Assembly (NCBI GenBank): GCA_029262065.1
Contig: JAJDAC010000035.1
Coordinates: 1-44,347 of the forward strand
Direction: 5' to 3'
Origin: Candidatus Krumholzibacteriota bacterium
GTDB lineage: Bacteria; Krumholzibacteriota; Krumholzibacteriia; JAJRXK01
DNA: 44,347 nucleotides
This document shows, in pieces, positions 15,117 through 22,859 of the stretch. Numbering within the stretch: the stretch's first letter is position 1; every line of letters starts with the position of its first letter. Under the pieces are notes generated by a model that was not told the origin of the DNA, made no database searches, and worked only from the letters and a program-made list of their open reading frames with translations. The position numbers and the translations under genes were made by a program.

Positions 15117-17720
15117 ATGAAGCGTAGGATCGCGTTTGGTCTGTACGCGGGGCTTCTGCTTCTGACGCACACCTGGGCGCCTTTGTCGCCTTCGCGCGAA
15201 AAGCCTGTCGCGGTCGACACCATTGCCATTGCCCACGCCAACGGCGAGCGTGGCGTTCTGGCCTACCGCGAGAGCGGCGACCCCCGGGGGCCGGTGTTGC
15301 TGTTGCTGCACGGGAGCCCGGGCGGCAGCGACAACTTTGACCAGTTGCGGGCCCAGTTACCTTCGAACCTTCGCTGCATCGCGGTAGACATGCCCGGGTT
15401 CGGCTTCTCCACGCCCGATCCGGATGGCTTCTCCATTGTTACCCATGCCAAGGCCACACTTGGCCTGCTCGACCGGCTAAATATCGATCGCGCCCACGTC
15501 GTTGGCTTCAGCATGGGCGGTGGCGTAGCCCTGTCCATGATCGACCTGGCCCCGCAGCGTGTGGTGTCGCTTACGCTGTTGGCCGGTCTGGGTGTGCAGG
15601 AGTTGGAGTTGCTGGGCAACTACACTCTCAACCATGCGGTGCACGGTATTTCGCTGGCCGGAGCGTGGGTCATGGAGAACGCCGTGCCGCACCTGGGCAA
15701 ATTGCAGGGCTGGCCGCTGGGCATGGCCTACGCGTGTAACTTCTACCAAACAGACCAGCGCCCCCTGCGAGGCATTCTGGAGCGACTCGAGATCCCGACA
15801 CTCATTCTCCACGGTCGCGAAGACCCCCTGGTTCCCTACTCCGCCGCCGTCGAACACGCGCGCGTCGTGCCCCATGCCCGGCTCGTGACCTACGAGTCCG
15901 ATCATTTCCTGGTTTGGAATGAGACCGAGGCGGTGGCGCGCGACCTCAACGAATTCGTCGCGCAGGTTGAGTCGGGCACGGCGCCACGCCGGATTGATGC
16001 ATCGGCCGAGCGGGTGGCACGCGCAAGCCTTACCTACGCGCAGGCGGGAACCGCGCGTCGAACGGGCATCGCCGTGGTCGTGTTGTTGTTGGTGCTGGTG
16101 CTGGGCACGTTCCTGGCCGAAGACCTCACTTGTATCTCGGCCGGATTGGCCGTGGCCTACGGGCAGATCAGCTGGGGGCAAGCGGTGGGGGCGTGCTTCT
16201 TCGGCATCTTCTTTGGCGACATGATGCTCTATGGACTGGGCCGCTGGCTGCGCCGAGGCCACCACCTGCGGGCACCGTTGTCGTGGTTCGTGCACGAAGA
16301 CCGTCTGAATCGCGCCGCGAACTGGTTCGAGCGCCGCGGTTGGATGGCCATCGTGCTCAGCCGTTTCCTGCCCGGTACACGATTGCCCACCTATGTCGCG
16401 GCGGGGGCTTTGCGGGCGAACTTCTGGTTGTTCACGCTGTACTTCTTTCTGGCGGTTGCGATCTGGACACCGGCCGTGGTTTCGCTCGCGTCTTGGCTGG
16501 GGGCCTCAGCCATTGGCCGCTGGGAGACTTTTCAGCGCGTGTCGGTCGTGCTGATCCTGGCCGTGTTGGTCGCGACGTTCGTGCTCATGCAGATCGTGGT
16601 TCCCCTGTTCACCTGGAGAGGGCGGCGCGACCTGGTGGCGCGGTGGCGTCGGTTCACGCGTTGGGAGTTCTGGCCCGCGTGGGCGTTCTATCCGCCGCTG
16701 GTTGTATACGTGGCGGGTCTGGCCTTGCGGCACCGGAGCCTGACGGTGGTCACGGCGGTCAACCCCGCGATTCATACGGGGGGGCTGGTGGGGGAATCGA
16801 AGGCCAGCATCCTGGCCGGGCTGAGCCCTCATCCCGCGGTGGCCGCCTGGGCTCTGCTCGACTCGTCTCCGCACGAATCGCGGGTCGCGCGGTTGCAGGA
16901 GTTCATGACGGCAAACTCGTTGGACTACCCGATCGTACTGAAGCCGGACGTCGGCGAGCGCGGGCGCGGCGTACGCATCGTCGATTCGTCGGGGCAGGCC
17001 ACCGACGTACTGCGTTCGGACCCGCAACGACTCATTGCGCAGGAGTACGTGGGGGGGGCGGAGTACGGGGTGTTCTACGTCCGCCATCCCGATCAGGCAC
17101 ACGGTCGCATCATCTCCGTAACGCACAAGGTCATGCCGCACGTCATCGGTGACGGTTCGTCGGACCTGGAAACGTTGATCCTGCGGGACGAGCGCGCGGT
17201 GATCATGGCCAATGAATACTTTCGCGCCAACGCTGGTCGGTTGGCCTGGGTGCCCGATCGCGGTGAGTCCGTGAAGCTGGTGGACCTGGGGACGCACTGT
17301 CTGGGAGCGGTGTTCCTGGACGGGAATCACCTCATTACTCCGGATCTGACGGCCGCGGTGGACGAGATGAGCCGCGGCTTCGAGGGGTTCTTCTTTGGGC
17401 GCTACGACCTGAGGGTTCCCGACGAGGCCAGCCTGCAGGCGGGGCAGGGCCTGAAGGTCATGGAGCTGAATGGGCTGACTTCCGAAGCGACCCATATCTA
17501 TGATCCGCGCCATTCGTGGTGGGTGGCCCAGCGCACGCTGCGACGACAATGGTCGCTTGCGTTTTCCATCGCCGTCGCCAATCGTGCGCGGGGAACGGTA
17601 CCGACTTCGTGGCGTACCCTGTGGCCCCTTCTGCGCGACCACCTGCGCGGCAAAGCAGCGGTGGCCGGACCCATTTCAAACGAACCCAACGCCGAAAGGG
17701 TGCACGCCGATGGCGCCTGA
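15117..17720 (+). CDS. Alpha/beta hydrolase - DedA/VTT membrane domain - ATP-grasp-like fusion
   Basis: This 867-aa protein contains three modules. Residues ~35-285 form an alpha/beta hydrolase with oxyanion HGSPGG, nucleophile elbow GFSMGG (S132), D236 in GREDPLVP and H263 in SDHF, so the catalytic triad looks intact. An N-terminal hydrophobic segment (5-17) suggests export or anchoring. Residues ~315-500 are a DedA/VTT domain with FFGDMMLYGLGRWLRRG and LSRFLPGTRLP; DedA proteins translocate lipid carriers. Residues ~590-800 resemble ATP-grasp, with YPIVLKPDVGERGRG (K609) and VMELNGLTSE (E783, N785). The start ATG at 15117 lies 11 nt after the DinB-like gene. Location beside aminolipid acyltransferases suggests lipid modification or transport; the reaction is unknown. 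Confidence 0.8.
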   Translation: MKRRIAFGLYAGLLLLTHTWAPLSPSREKPVAVDTIAIAHANGERGVLAYRESGDPRGPVLLLLHGSPGGSDNFDQLRAQLPSNLRCIAVDMPGFGFSTPDPDGFSIVTHAKATLGLLDRLNIDRAHVVGFSMGGGVALSMIDLAPQRVVSLTLLAGLGVQELELLGNYTLNHAVHGISLAGAWVMENAVPHLGKLQGWPLGMAYACNFYQTDQRPLRGILERLEIPTLILHGREDPLVPYSAAVEHARVVPHARLVTYESDHFLVWNETEAVARDLNEFVAQVESGTAPRRIDASAERVARASLTYAQAGTARRTGIAVVVLLLVLVLGTFLAEDLTCISAGLAVAYGQISWGQAVGACFFGIFFGDMMLYGLGRWLRRGHHLRAPLSWFVHEDRLNRAANWFERRGWMAIVLSRFLPGTRLPTYVAAGALRANFWLFTLYFFLAVAIWTPAVVSLASWLGASAIGRWETFQRVSVVLILAVLVATFVLMQIVVPLFTWRGRRDLVARWRRFTRWEFWPAWAFYPPLVVYVAGLALRHRSLTVVTAVNPAIHTGGLVGESKASILAGLSPHPAVAAWALLDSSPHESRVARLQEFMTANSLDYPIVLKPDVGERGRGVRIVDSSGQATDVLRSDPQRLIAQEYVGGAEYGVFYVRHPDQAHGRIISVTHKVMPHVIGDGSSDLETLILRDERAVIMANEYFRANAGRLAWVPDRGESVKLVDLGTHCLGAVFLDGNHLITPDLTAAVDEMSRGFEGFFFGRYDLRVPDEASLQAGQGLKVMELNGLTSEATHIYDPRHSWWVAQRTLRRQWSLAFSIAVANRARGTVPTSWRTLWPLLRDHLRGKAAVAGPISNEPNAERVHADGA

Positions 17721-18282
17721 ACTGGACAAGCAACCACCGACCGATACCATGGTCTGGATCGACATGGAAATGACGGGTCTCGACGCCGAACGGGAACGGG
17801 TGCTCGAGATCGCGGTGATCGTCACCGATGCCGAGTTGAACGAGGTGGCGGTGGGACCCGAGCTGGTGATCCACCAATCAGAGGAACAGCTGGCCGGCAT
17901 GGACGAGTGGAACCAGAGTCACCACGGGGCCTCGGGGCTGATCGGCCGCGTCCGCGATTCGAAGGTCACCGAGCAACAAGCCGACGCCCAGATCGTCGAA
18001 TTTCTTCGTCTGCATTGCGCGCCAGGGTCGGCGCCGCTGGCGGGGAACTCGGTGCATCAGGATCGGCGATTCCTACGCCGCTACCTGCCCGGCATCGACG
18101 CCTTCCTTCACTACCGCATCGTGGACGTCTCCACCGTGAAGGAGCTGGCCCGGCGCTGGTATCCCAGCGAGTTGGCCAGCGCGCCGCCCAAGAAGGAGCT
18201 ACATCGGGCCCTGGAGGACATCCGTGAGTCGATTGCGGAGCTTCAATTCTACCGGGAGAGGCTGTTCCGGGCCGGGGGATGA
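17710..18282 (+). CDS. orn: Oligoribonuclease (DEDDh 3'-5' exonuclease)
   Basis: Orn degrades 2-5 nt RNAs, including pGpG from cyclic di-GMP turnover. The 190-aa protein has the full DEDDh set: D18 and E20 in WIDMEMTGLD, D118 in NSVHQDRRFL, and H165/D170 in HRALEDIRES. Length and motifs match the family. The ATG at 17710 overlaps the previous gene by 11 nt and has GAAAGGG upstream. Its stop codon TGA coincides with the outer inverted repeat of the element that follows. Confidence 0.95.
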   Translation: MAPELDKQPPTDTMVWIDMEMTGLDAERERVLEIAVIVTDAELNEVAVGPELVIHQSEEQLAGMDEWNQSHHGASGLIGRVRDSKVTEQQADAQIVEFLRLHCAPGSAPLAGNSVHQDRRFLRRYLPGIDAFLHYRIVDVSTVKELARRWYPSELASAPPKKELHRALEDIRESIAELQFYRERLFRAGG

Positions 18283-18510
18283 CCCATCATGGGATACGCC
18301 CTCACTAGGCTTCGGGGCCGGGGGCGTCGGGCTGGCAGGTGACACCAAATGGTTACGTCCTCACTAAGCTTCGCCCCGGGGGCCATCGGGGGTCGAAAGT
18401 GCGGGTTCGGGCCGGGGCTGCAGAATCGTTCGGCCGTAACCATTTGGTGTCACCCGCCGGGGCGAAGCTTAGTGAGGGCGTATCCCTGATGGGTCATCCG
18501 CCGGCCCGAA
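18265..18510. repeat. Nested inverted-repeat element between orn and ahcY
   Basis: About 246 bp of non-coding DNA are built from nested inverted repeats. The outer arms are TGACCCATCA (18280-18289) and TGATGGGTCA (18487-18496), continued inward by a perfect 17-bp pair (18291-18307 with 18470-18486) and outward into the orn 3' end. Inside are an 18-bp perfect pair (18340-18357 with 18435-18452) and a 21-bp perfect pair (18359-18379 with 18457-18477). Segment 18457-18477 can pair with either 18359-18379 or the imperfect copy at 18299-18319, so two folds exclude each other. It could be a MITE-like element, an extragenic palindrome, or a regulator of ahcY. It occupies most of the 324-nt gap; no gene is seen there. 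Confidence 0.85.
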
Positions 18511-18606
18511 GCCCCCGGCCTCAAGGCGTTGCTGAGTGGCGCATTGGGCCCGTTTTCCCTAGATTACGGCGCTGAAACCATCGTTCATTTCCACCCTGGA
18601 GGATGC

Positions 18607-20082
18607 ATGTCCACGCCCACTTCCGTCGACAATCGCGTGGCCTACAAGGTCGCCGACATGAAACAGGCCGCGTTCGGCCGCGAAGAAATTCGCCTGGCCG
18701 AGCACGAGATGCCCGGGCTCATGACCCTGCGCGAGCGTTTCGGCAAGGCGAAGCCCCTGGCCGGCGCCAAGATCATGGGCAGCCTGCACATGACCATTCA
18801 GACCGCCGTGCTCATCGAGACGCTGGTCGAGCTGGGTGCCGACGTGCGTTGGGTCAGCTGCAACATCTTTTCTACCCAGGACCACGCGGCCGCGGCCGTG
18901 GTTTGCGGACCCAAGGGTAGCCCCGATGACATCCAGGGCGTTCCGGTCTACGCCTGGAAGGGCGAGACGCTCGAAGAGTATTGGTGGTGCACCGAACAGG
19001 CACTGGTATGGCCTGACGGCACCGGCCCCGACCTGATCGTGGACGACGGTGGCGACGCCACGCTGCTCGTGCACAAGGGTAAGGAGTTCGAGGCGGCCGG
19101 GAAGGTTCCCGACTACGACGCCAAGAGCGAACCCGAAGAGTGGAGCGTCATCCTCGATCTGCTGCGCAAGACGGTCAAGGATGAGCCGCAGAAGTGGACC
19201 AAGGTAGCCTCGACCATCAAGGGTGTGAGCGAGGAGACCACCACGGGCGTGCATCGCCTGTACCAGATGGCCGAGGAAGGTAAACTCCTGTTCCCGGCCA
19301 TCAACGTCAACGACTCGGTGACCAAGAGCAAGTTCGACAACGTCTACGGCTGTCGTCACTCGCTTCCCGACGGCATCGCGCGTGCGACCGACGTCATGTT
19401 GGGCGGAAAGACCGCCGTCGTGTGCGGCTTTGGCGAAGTTGGCAAGGGTAGCGCGGAAGCACTGCGCGGCCAGGGTTGTCGTGTGATCATCACCGAGATC
19501 GATCCCATCTGCGCGCTGCAGGCCTCGATGCAGGGTTACGAAGTGGCCCGCCTGGAAGATGCTCTCGAAAAAGCGGACATCTTCATTACCACGACTGGCA
19601 ACAAGGACGTCATCATGGCCGGCCACATGGCCAAGATGAAGGACAAGGCCATCGTCGGTAACATCGGTCACTTTGACAACGAGATCGACATTGCGGGCCT
19701 GAGCAAGGTCGCCCGCAAGCACAACATCAAGAACCCTCGCGAGCACAACAACCAGCTCGACGAGTGGATCTTCGAAGATGGTCATTCCATTCTCGTGCTG
19801 GCCGAGGGGCGTCTGCTGAACCTGGGTTGCGCCACCGGCCATCCCAGCTTCGTGATGTCGGCATCGTTCACGAATCAGGTTCTGGCCCAGATTGAACTCT
19901 GGAAGAACCGGGATGCGTACGAGATCGGCGTGACCATGTTGCCCAAGCACCTCGATGAAGAGGTCGCGCGGTTGCACCTGGACCACCTGGGCGTGCGGCT
20001 TACCAAGCTCAGCACGGATCAGGCCGAGTACCTGGGCATTCCCAAGGACGGGCCGTACAAGCCGGATTACTATCGATACTAG
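18607..20082 (+). CDS. ahcY: Adenosylhomocysteinase (S-adenosyl-L-homocysteine hydrolase)
   Basis: AhcY hydrolyses S-adenosylhomocysteine to adenosine and homocysteine, relieving inhibition of SAM-dependent methylation. The 491-aa protein matches the family from end to end: [28 protein letters not shown], the active-site [11 protein letters not shown] (near 235), the NAD-binding GFGEVGKG (near 274), [11 protein letters not shown] and the C-terminal PYKPDYYRY. It is the longer form with an insertion in the substrate domain (about 150-195). TGGAGGA at 18597-18603 precedes the ATG. A strong terminator follows. It could supply homocysteine to trans-sulfuration. Confidence 0.97.
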   Translation: MSTPTSVDNRVAYKVADMKQAAFGREEIRLAEHEMPGLMTLRERFGKAKPLAGAKIMGSLHMTIQTAVLIETLVELGADVRWVSCNIFSTQDHAAAAVVCGPKGSPDDIQGVPVYAWKGETLEEYWWCTEQALVWPDGTGPDLIVDDGGDATLLVHKGKEFEAAGKVPDYDAKSEPEEWSVILDLLRKTVKDEPQKWTKVASTIKGVSEETTTGVHRLYQMAEEGKLLFPAINVNDSVTKSKFDNVYGCRHSLPDGIARATDVMLGGKTAVVCGFGEVGKGSAEALRGQGCRVIITEIDPICALQASMQGYEVARLEDALEKADIFITTTGNKDVIMAGHMAKMKDKAIVGNIGHFDNEIDIAGLSKVARKHNIKNPREHNNQLDEWIFEDGHSILVLAEGRLLNLGCATGHPSFVMSASFTNQVLAQIELWKNRDAYEIGVTMLPKHLDEEVARLHLDHLGVRLTKLSTDQAEYLGIPKDGPYKPDYYRY

Positions 20083-20120
20083 ACAGCGCTACTAGACCCG
20101 GCTCCGGAATGTTTCTGAGA

Positions 20121-20151
20121 AGCGCCCGTGGATTACCACGGGCGCTTTTTT
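20121..20151 (+). terminator. Rho-independent terminator of ahcY
   Basis: A perfect 11-bp stem (20121-20131 with 20136-20146) with loop ATTA is followed by a run of T to 20151. It lies 39 nt after the ahcY stop and separates it from the convergent CBS-domain gene. Confidence 0.93.
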
Positions 20152-20195
20152 CGTGAGCCCACGAACCGTCTTCGCGATCGCTTGCGACCTGTTGC

Positions 20196-20669
20196 CTAGA
20201 TCGGAGTCTTGCGCGGCGTTGTCAGCGAATTGGTTCGCACTTCACGCAGCGTATCAACGATCGTCTCTTTCGTGAAACCACCCTTGTTGGGCTTTTCGGT
20301 GCTCGCGCGCACGAAATCGGTGATCGAAAGCAGCCCTTCCAGCTTGCCCTTGTCGTCCACCACCGGCAAACGATGGATGTGGTGCTTGCGCATGGCCTTG
20401 AGGGCTGTTTCGTCTTCGTCGGTCGGAAGGCAGGTAACGACGTCGCGTTGTGCTACGTCGGCTACCTTCAGTCGATCGGGATGTACGTGGTTGAGCGTCG
20501 TGGCCATGCAGATGTCCCGGTCCGTGATCATGCCAATGACCTTTTCCTTACGGTCGATGACCGGAATGCTACCGCAGTTCATATCCCACATCATGCTCGC
20601 GGCGGTCGACAGAGCCGTGTCCTTGAAACAGGCTCGCGCCGGTCGCGTCATGAGTTCCTTTACCTTCAT
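20196..20669 (-). CDS. CBS-domain-pair protein
   Basis: The 157-aa protein consists of two CBS domains: the first around VKELMTRPARAC...GSIPVIDRKEKVIGMITDRDI and the second ending in HRLPVVDDKGKLEGLLSITD. Such stand-alone pairs bind adenine nucleotides, SAM or related ligands and act as sensors or inhibitors of partner proteins. The ATG at 20669 is chosen because GGGGAGGA (20676-20683) lies 6 nt upstream; a longer open frame reaches 20831 but has no ribosome site. It follows ahcY convergently; a link to adenosyl ligands is speculative. Its promoter shares the intergenic region with the sigma-54 operon. Confidence 0.88.
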   Translation of the reverse strand: MKVKELMTRPARACFKDTALSTAASMMWDMNCGSIPVIDRKEKVIGMITDRDICMATTLNHVHPDRLKVADVAQRDVVTCLPTDEDETALKAMRKHHIHRLPVVDDKGKLEGLLSITDFVRASTEKPNKGGFTKETIVDTLREVRTNSLTTPRKTPI

Positions 20670-20761
20670 GTTGGGTCCTCCCCGAGAATTGGCGTCGGCT
20701 ACATATGTCCACAATGCAAGTTCGCCAGCCGACTTGAAGGGACCAGTGTGGACGTGTGAGG

Positions 20762-20798
20762 TGTCCGGTTCCGGACAACGGGTTGTTCGGGAACGGAC
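20762..20798. promoter_or_regulatory. Tandem palindromes, likely enhancer sites of the NtrC-type regulator
   Basis: Site 1 is the perfect palindrome TGTCCGGTTCCGGACA (20762-20777). Site 2, around GTTCGGGAAC (20785-20794), resembles the complement of site 1 over 16 bases (13 matches in TTGTTCGGGAACGGAC). Their centres are 20 bp apart, close to two helical turns. They lie about 90-110 bp upstream of the predicted sigma-54 start site, the usual distance for enhancer-binding proteins. Confidence 0.6.
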
Positions 20799-20824
20799 GG
20801 TCGCCGGCCTGCCGTTCAAGGTAA

Positions 20825-20840
20825 GCTGCATAATTGCAGC
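20825..20840. promoter_or_regulatory. 16-bp palindrome upstream of the sigma-54 promoter
   Basis: GCTGCA (20825-20830) and TGCAGC (20835-20840) form a perfect inverted repeat around TAAT. It lies 11 nt upstream of the -24 element, between the putative enhancers and the promoter. It could be an operator for another regulator; function unknown. Confidence 0.4.
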
Positions 20841-20851
20841 GTATTAGGTCG

Positions 20852-20867
20852 TGGCATCTCGGTTGCA
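20852..20867 (+). promoter_or_regulatory. Sigma-54 (-24/-12) promoter of the ABC/two-component operon
   Basis: TGGCATCTCGGTTGCA matches the RpoN consensus TGGCAC-G-N4-TTGCA at all invariant positions, with the GG and GC pairs correctly 12 nt apart. The predicted start site is near 20878, about 22 nt upstream of the GTG of the membrane fusion protein gene. The operon itself encodes a sigma-54-type activator. Confidence 0.75.
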
Positions 20868-20899
20868 ATGGACCTCGCGGAGAAAGGCGAGGGAGCTGC

Positions 20900-22144
20900 G
20901 TGGACCGACCAATCGAAGACAGCGTCATTCAGAACAGGCGCCGGCGTCGCGGCGCGGTGGGTGCGTTGTTGGTGGCCCTCATTCTGGTGGCGGTGTTTCT
21001 GCTACCGGCCTGGATCAAGCCATCGGTCGAGCGCGATCGTATCCGCACGGCGGTTGTCGAACTTGGTCTCATGGAAGAGACCATCACTGCCTCGGGTCTG
21101 GTTCTTCCCGAACACGAGCACGTGATCACCAGCCCGTCGCCCAGTCGGGTGCAGGAAATCCTGCGTCGCCCTGGTGACGCGATCGAACCCGGAACGCCCA
21201 TCGTGAAACTCGACATGGGTGAGGCGCGACTCTCAGTGGAACGTCTGGAGCGTCAGATTGCGCTGAAGGAAAACGAACAACTCCAGGCCAGGATCGAGCT
21301 CGAAAGCAAGCTCGCCGACCTTTCGGGTCAGGAGGCAATCAAGCGGCTTGAGTTGAAATCATTCGAGTTCGAACGCGAGCGCAACCGCAAGCTATTCGAG
21401 GAAGGCCTCATCGTCGAAGACGCCTACCGCAAGAGCGAGACCGACGTCGACCGGGCCACGATCGAGCTGGAGCAGTTGGCCATTTCCAGGAAGAACGAAC
21501 GGCGAGCCTTGAACGCCCAGCTCTCGCAACTGGATCTGGAAATGCAGATTCTGCAAAAGGAACGCGAAGGCGCTGAGGTCACATTGGAACAGGGGACCGC
21601 CACCAGCCAACTCGCTGGCGTGCTTACCTGGGTGGTTTCCAGTGAAGGTACGGCCGTGTCCCGCGGTGACGAGGTCGCTCGCGTGGCCGATCTCAGCTCT
21701 TTCAAGGTCGAGGCCACGCTCTCGGATGTGCATGCCGAGCGAATTCGCGTGGCGCAACCGGTTACCGCTCGCTCGGGCGACCATCGCCTGCGCGGCCACA
21801 TTGCCAAGGTCCTGCCCACCGTCGAGAACGGCATCGTCCGTCTCGAGGTGACGTTGGACGAACCATCCAACCCGCTTCTCCGCCACAACCTGAGGGTCGA
21901 CGTTCATATCGTCGTCGACCGACGTGAGGAAACCGTTCGCATAAAGCGCGGAACGTTCGCCAACGTGGAGGGACAGCAAGTCGCCTTCGTGATTCACGGT
22001 GACATTGCTGTCCGTACGCCCATAAAGCTGGGGCTCACCAACTTCGAAATGTACGAGGTTGTTGAAGGCCTGGCGGCCGGTGACGAGGTAATCCTCTCGG
22101 ACATGAGTGACCATCGAACCAGCAAGGAGGTTCGGATAAGATGA
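20900..22144 (+). CDS. Membrane fusion protein (HlyD/MacA-like periplasmic adaptor)
   Basis: The 414-aa adaptor has one N-terminal membrane helix (about 17-38), a lipoyl-like half motif around VITSPSPSRVQEILRRPGD, a long alpha-helical coiled-coil hairpin (roughly 100-225, rich in Glu/Arg/Leu), the second lipoyl half and a beta-barrel with membrane-proximal domain. Such proteins link an inner-membrane ABC transporter to an outer-membrane channel. GTG at 20900 is preferred because AGGGAG lies just upstream and the longer open frame would include promoter sequence. No TolC-like gene is seen in the window. Its stop overlaps the ATPase start (ATGA). Confidence 0.85.
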   Translation: MDRPIEDSVIQNRRRRRGAVGALLVALILVAVFLLPAWIKPSVERDRIRTAVVELGLMEETITASGLVLPEHEHVITSPSPSRVQEILRRPGDAIEPGTPIVKLDMGEARLSVERLERQIALKENEQLQARIELESKLADLSGQEAIKRLELKSFEFERERNRKLFEEGLIVEDAYRKSETDVDRATIELEQLAISRKNERRALNAQLSQLDLEMQILQKEREGAEVTLEQGTATSQLAGVLTWVVSSEGTAVSRGDEVARVADLSSFKVEATLSDVHAERIRVAQPVTARSGDHRLRGHIAKVLPTVENGIVRLEVTLDEPSNPLLRHNLRVDVHIVVDRREETVRIKRGTFANVEGQQVAFVIHGDIAVRTPIKLGLTNFEMYEVVEGLAAGDEVILSDMSDHRTSKEVRIR

Positions 22145-22857
22145 CAAGCCCAGCCGCCCAACCCATACCCAAGAACCAGCCACGGGCGTCAGCGATTCAG
22201 CTGGACGAAGTGAACAAGGTGTATCGCACCGATCGAATCGAGACGTTGGCTCTGAGCAAGATCGACCTCGATGTTCAGAAAGGAGAGTTCATCAGCATCA
22301 TGGGCCCTTCAGGATCGGGAAAGAGTACCCTGCTCAACCTGATCGGTTTGCTCGATCGACCGTCGAGCGGTTCAATCCTGGTGAACGGGAAGCCCGCCGC
22401 CGAGCTCAGCGATCGTTCCATGGCGCGCATGCGCAACGAAGAGATCGGCTTCATCTTCCAGACATTCCATCTGATTCCCGACCTGAACGTGGTCGACAAT
22501 GTGGAACTACCGCTTCTGTACCGCCGATCGTCGGGGAACGAGCGTCGGCTCATGGCCGAAGCCGCTCTGCGTCGCGTAGGCCTGACGGCCCGCATGCGGC
22601 ATTTTCCGTCACAGCTCTCGGGCGGTCAGCGGCAACGCGTTGCCATTGCCCGGGCGATCGTGGGCAATCCCGGGATTCTCCTGGCCGACGAACCCACCGG
22701 AAACCTCGACAGCCAAATGGGCGATGAGATCATGGGGATCCTCGAAGATCTGAACCAGGCAGAGTCGGCCACGATCATCATGGTGACCCACGATCAGAAG
22801 TTGGCCGAGCGAACCGAGCGTACGGTTCGCTTGTTCGACGGGCGTCAGGTGTCGTAG
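22141..22857 (+). CDS. ABC transporter ATPase (MacB/LolD-like)
   Basis: The 238-aa nucleotide-binding subunit has Walker A GPSGSGKST (55-63), Q-loop FIFQTFHLIP, signature LSGGQ (159-163), Walker B ILLADE (179-184) and the H-loop H217 in VTHD. The sequence is closest to the MacB/LolD class that powers mechanotransmission with FtsX-type permeases. It lies between the adaptor and two permeases with 4-nt overlap and 2-nt gap, so the products form one complex. Confidence 0.95.
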   Translation: MTSPAAQPIPKNQPRASAIQLDEVNKVYRTDRIETLALSKIDLDVQKGEFISIMGPSGSGKSTLLNLIGLLDRPSSGSILVNGKPAAELSDRSMARMRNEEIGFIFQTFHLIPDLNVVDNVELPLLYRRSSGNERRLMAEAALRRVGLTARMRHFPSQLSGGQRQRVAIARAIVGNPGILLADEPTGNLDSQMGDEIMGILEDLNQAESATIIMVTHDQKLAERTERTVRLFDGRQVS

Positions 22858-22859
22858 CC

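Noticed and set aside
16506-17642. Long minus-strand open frame (378 codons)
   Set aside because: It is antisense to the ATP-grasp part of the triple fusion, whose frame contains recognisable domains; no motif is seen on the minus strand.
18511-18606. SAH riboswitch before ahcY
   Set aside because: This is the usual place for one, but the conserved core sequence and pseudoknot partners are not visible; the region holds palindromic repeats instead.
18559-19986. Long open frame antisense to ahcY (475 codons)
   Set aside because: It mirrors the highly conserved ahcY gene, has low-complexity composition, no motif and no ribosome site.
20670-20831. N-terminal extension of the CBS-domain protein
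   Set aside because: The added 54 residues have no CBS similarity and would cover the enhancer palindromes; a strong Shine-Dalgarno supports the ATG at 20669.
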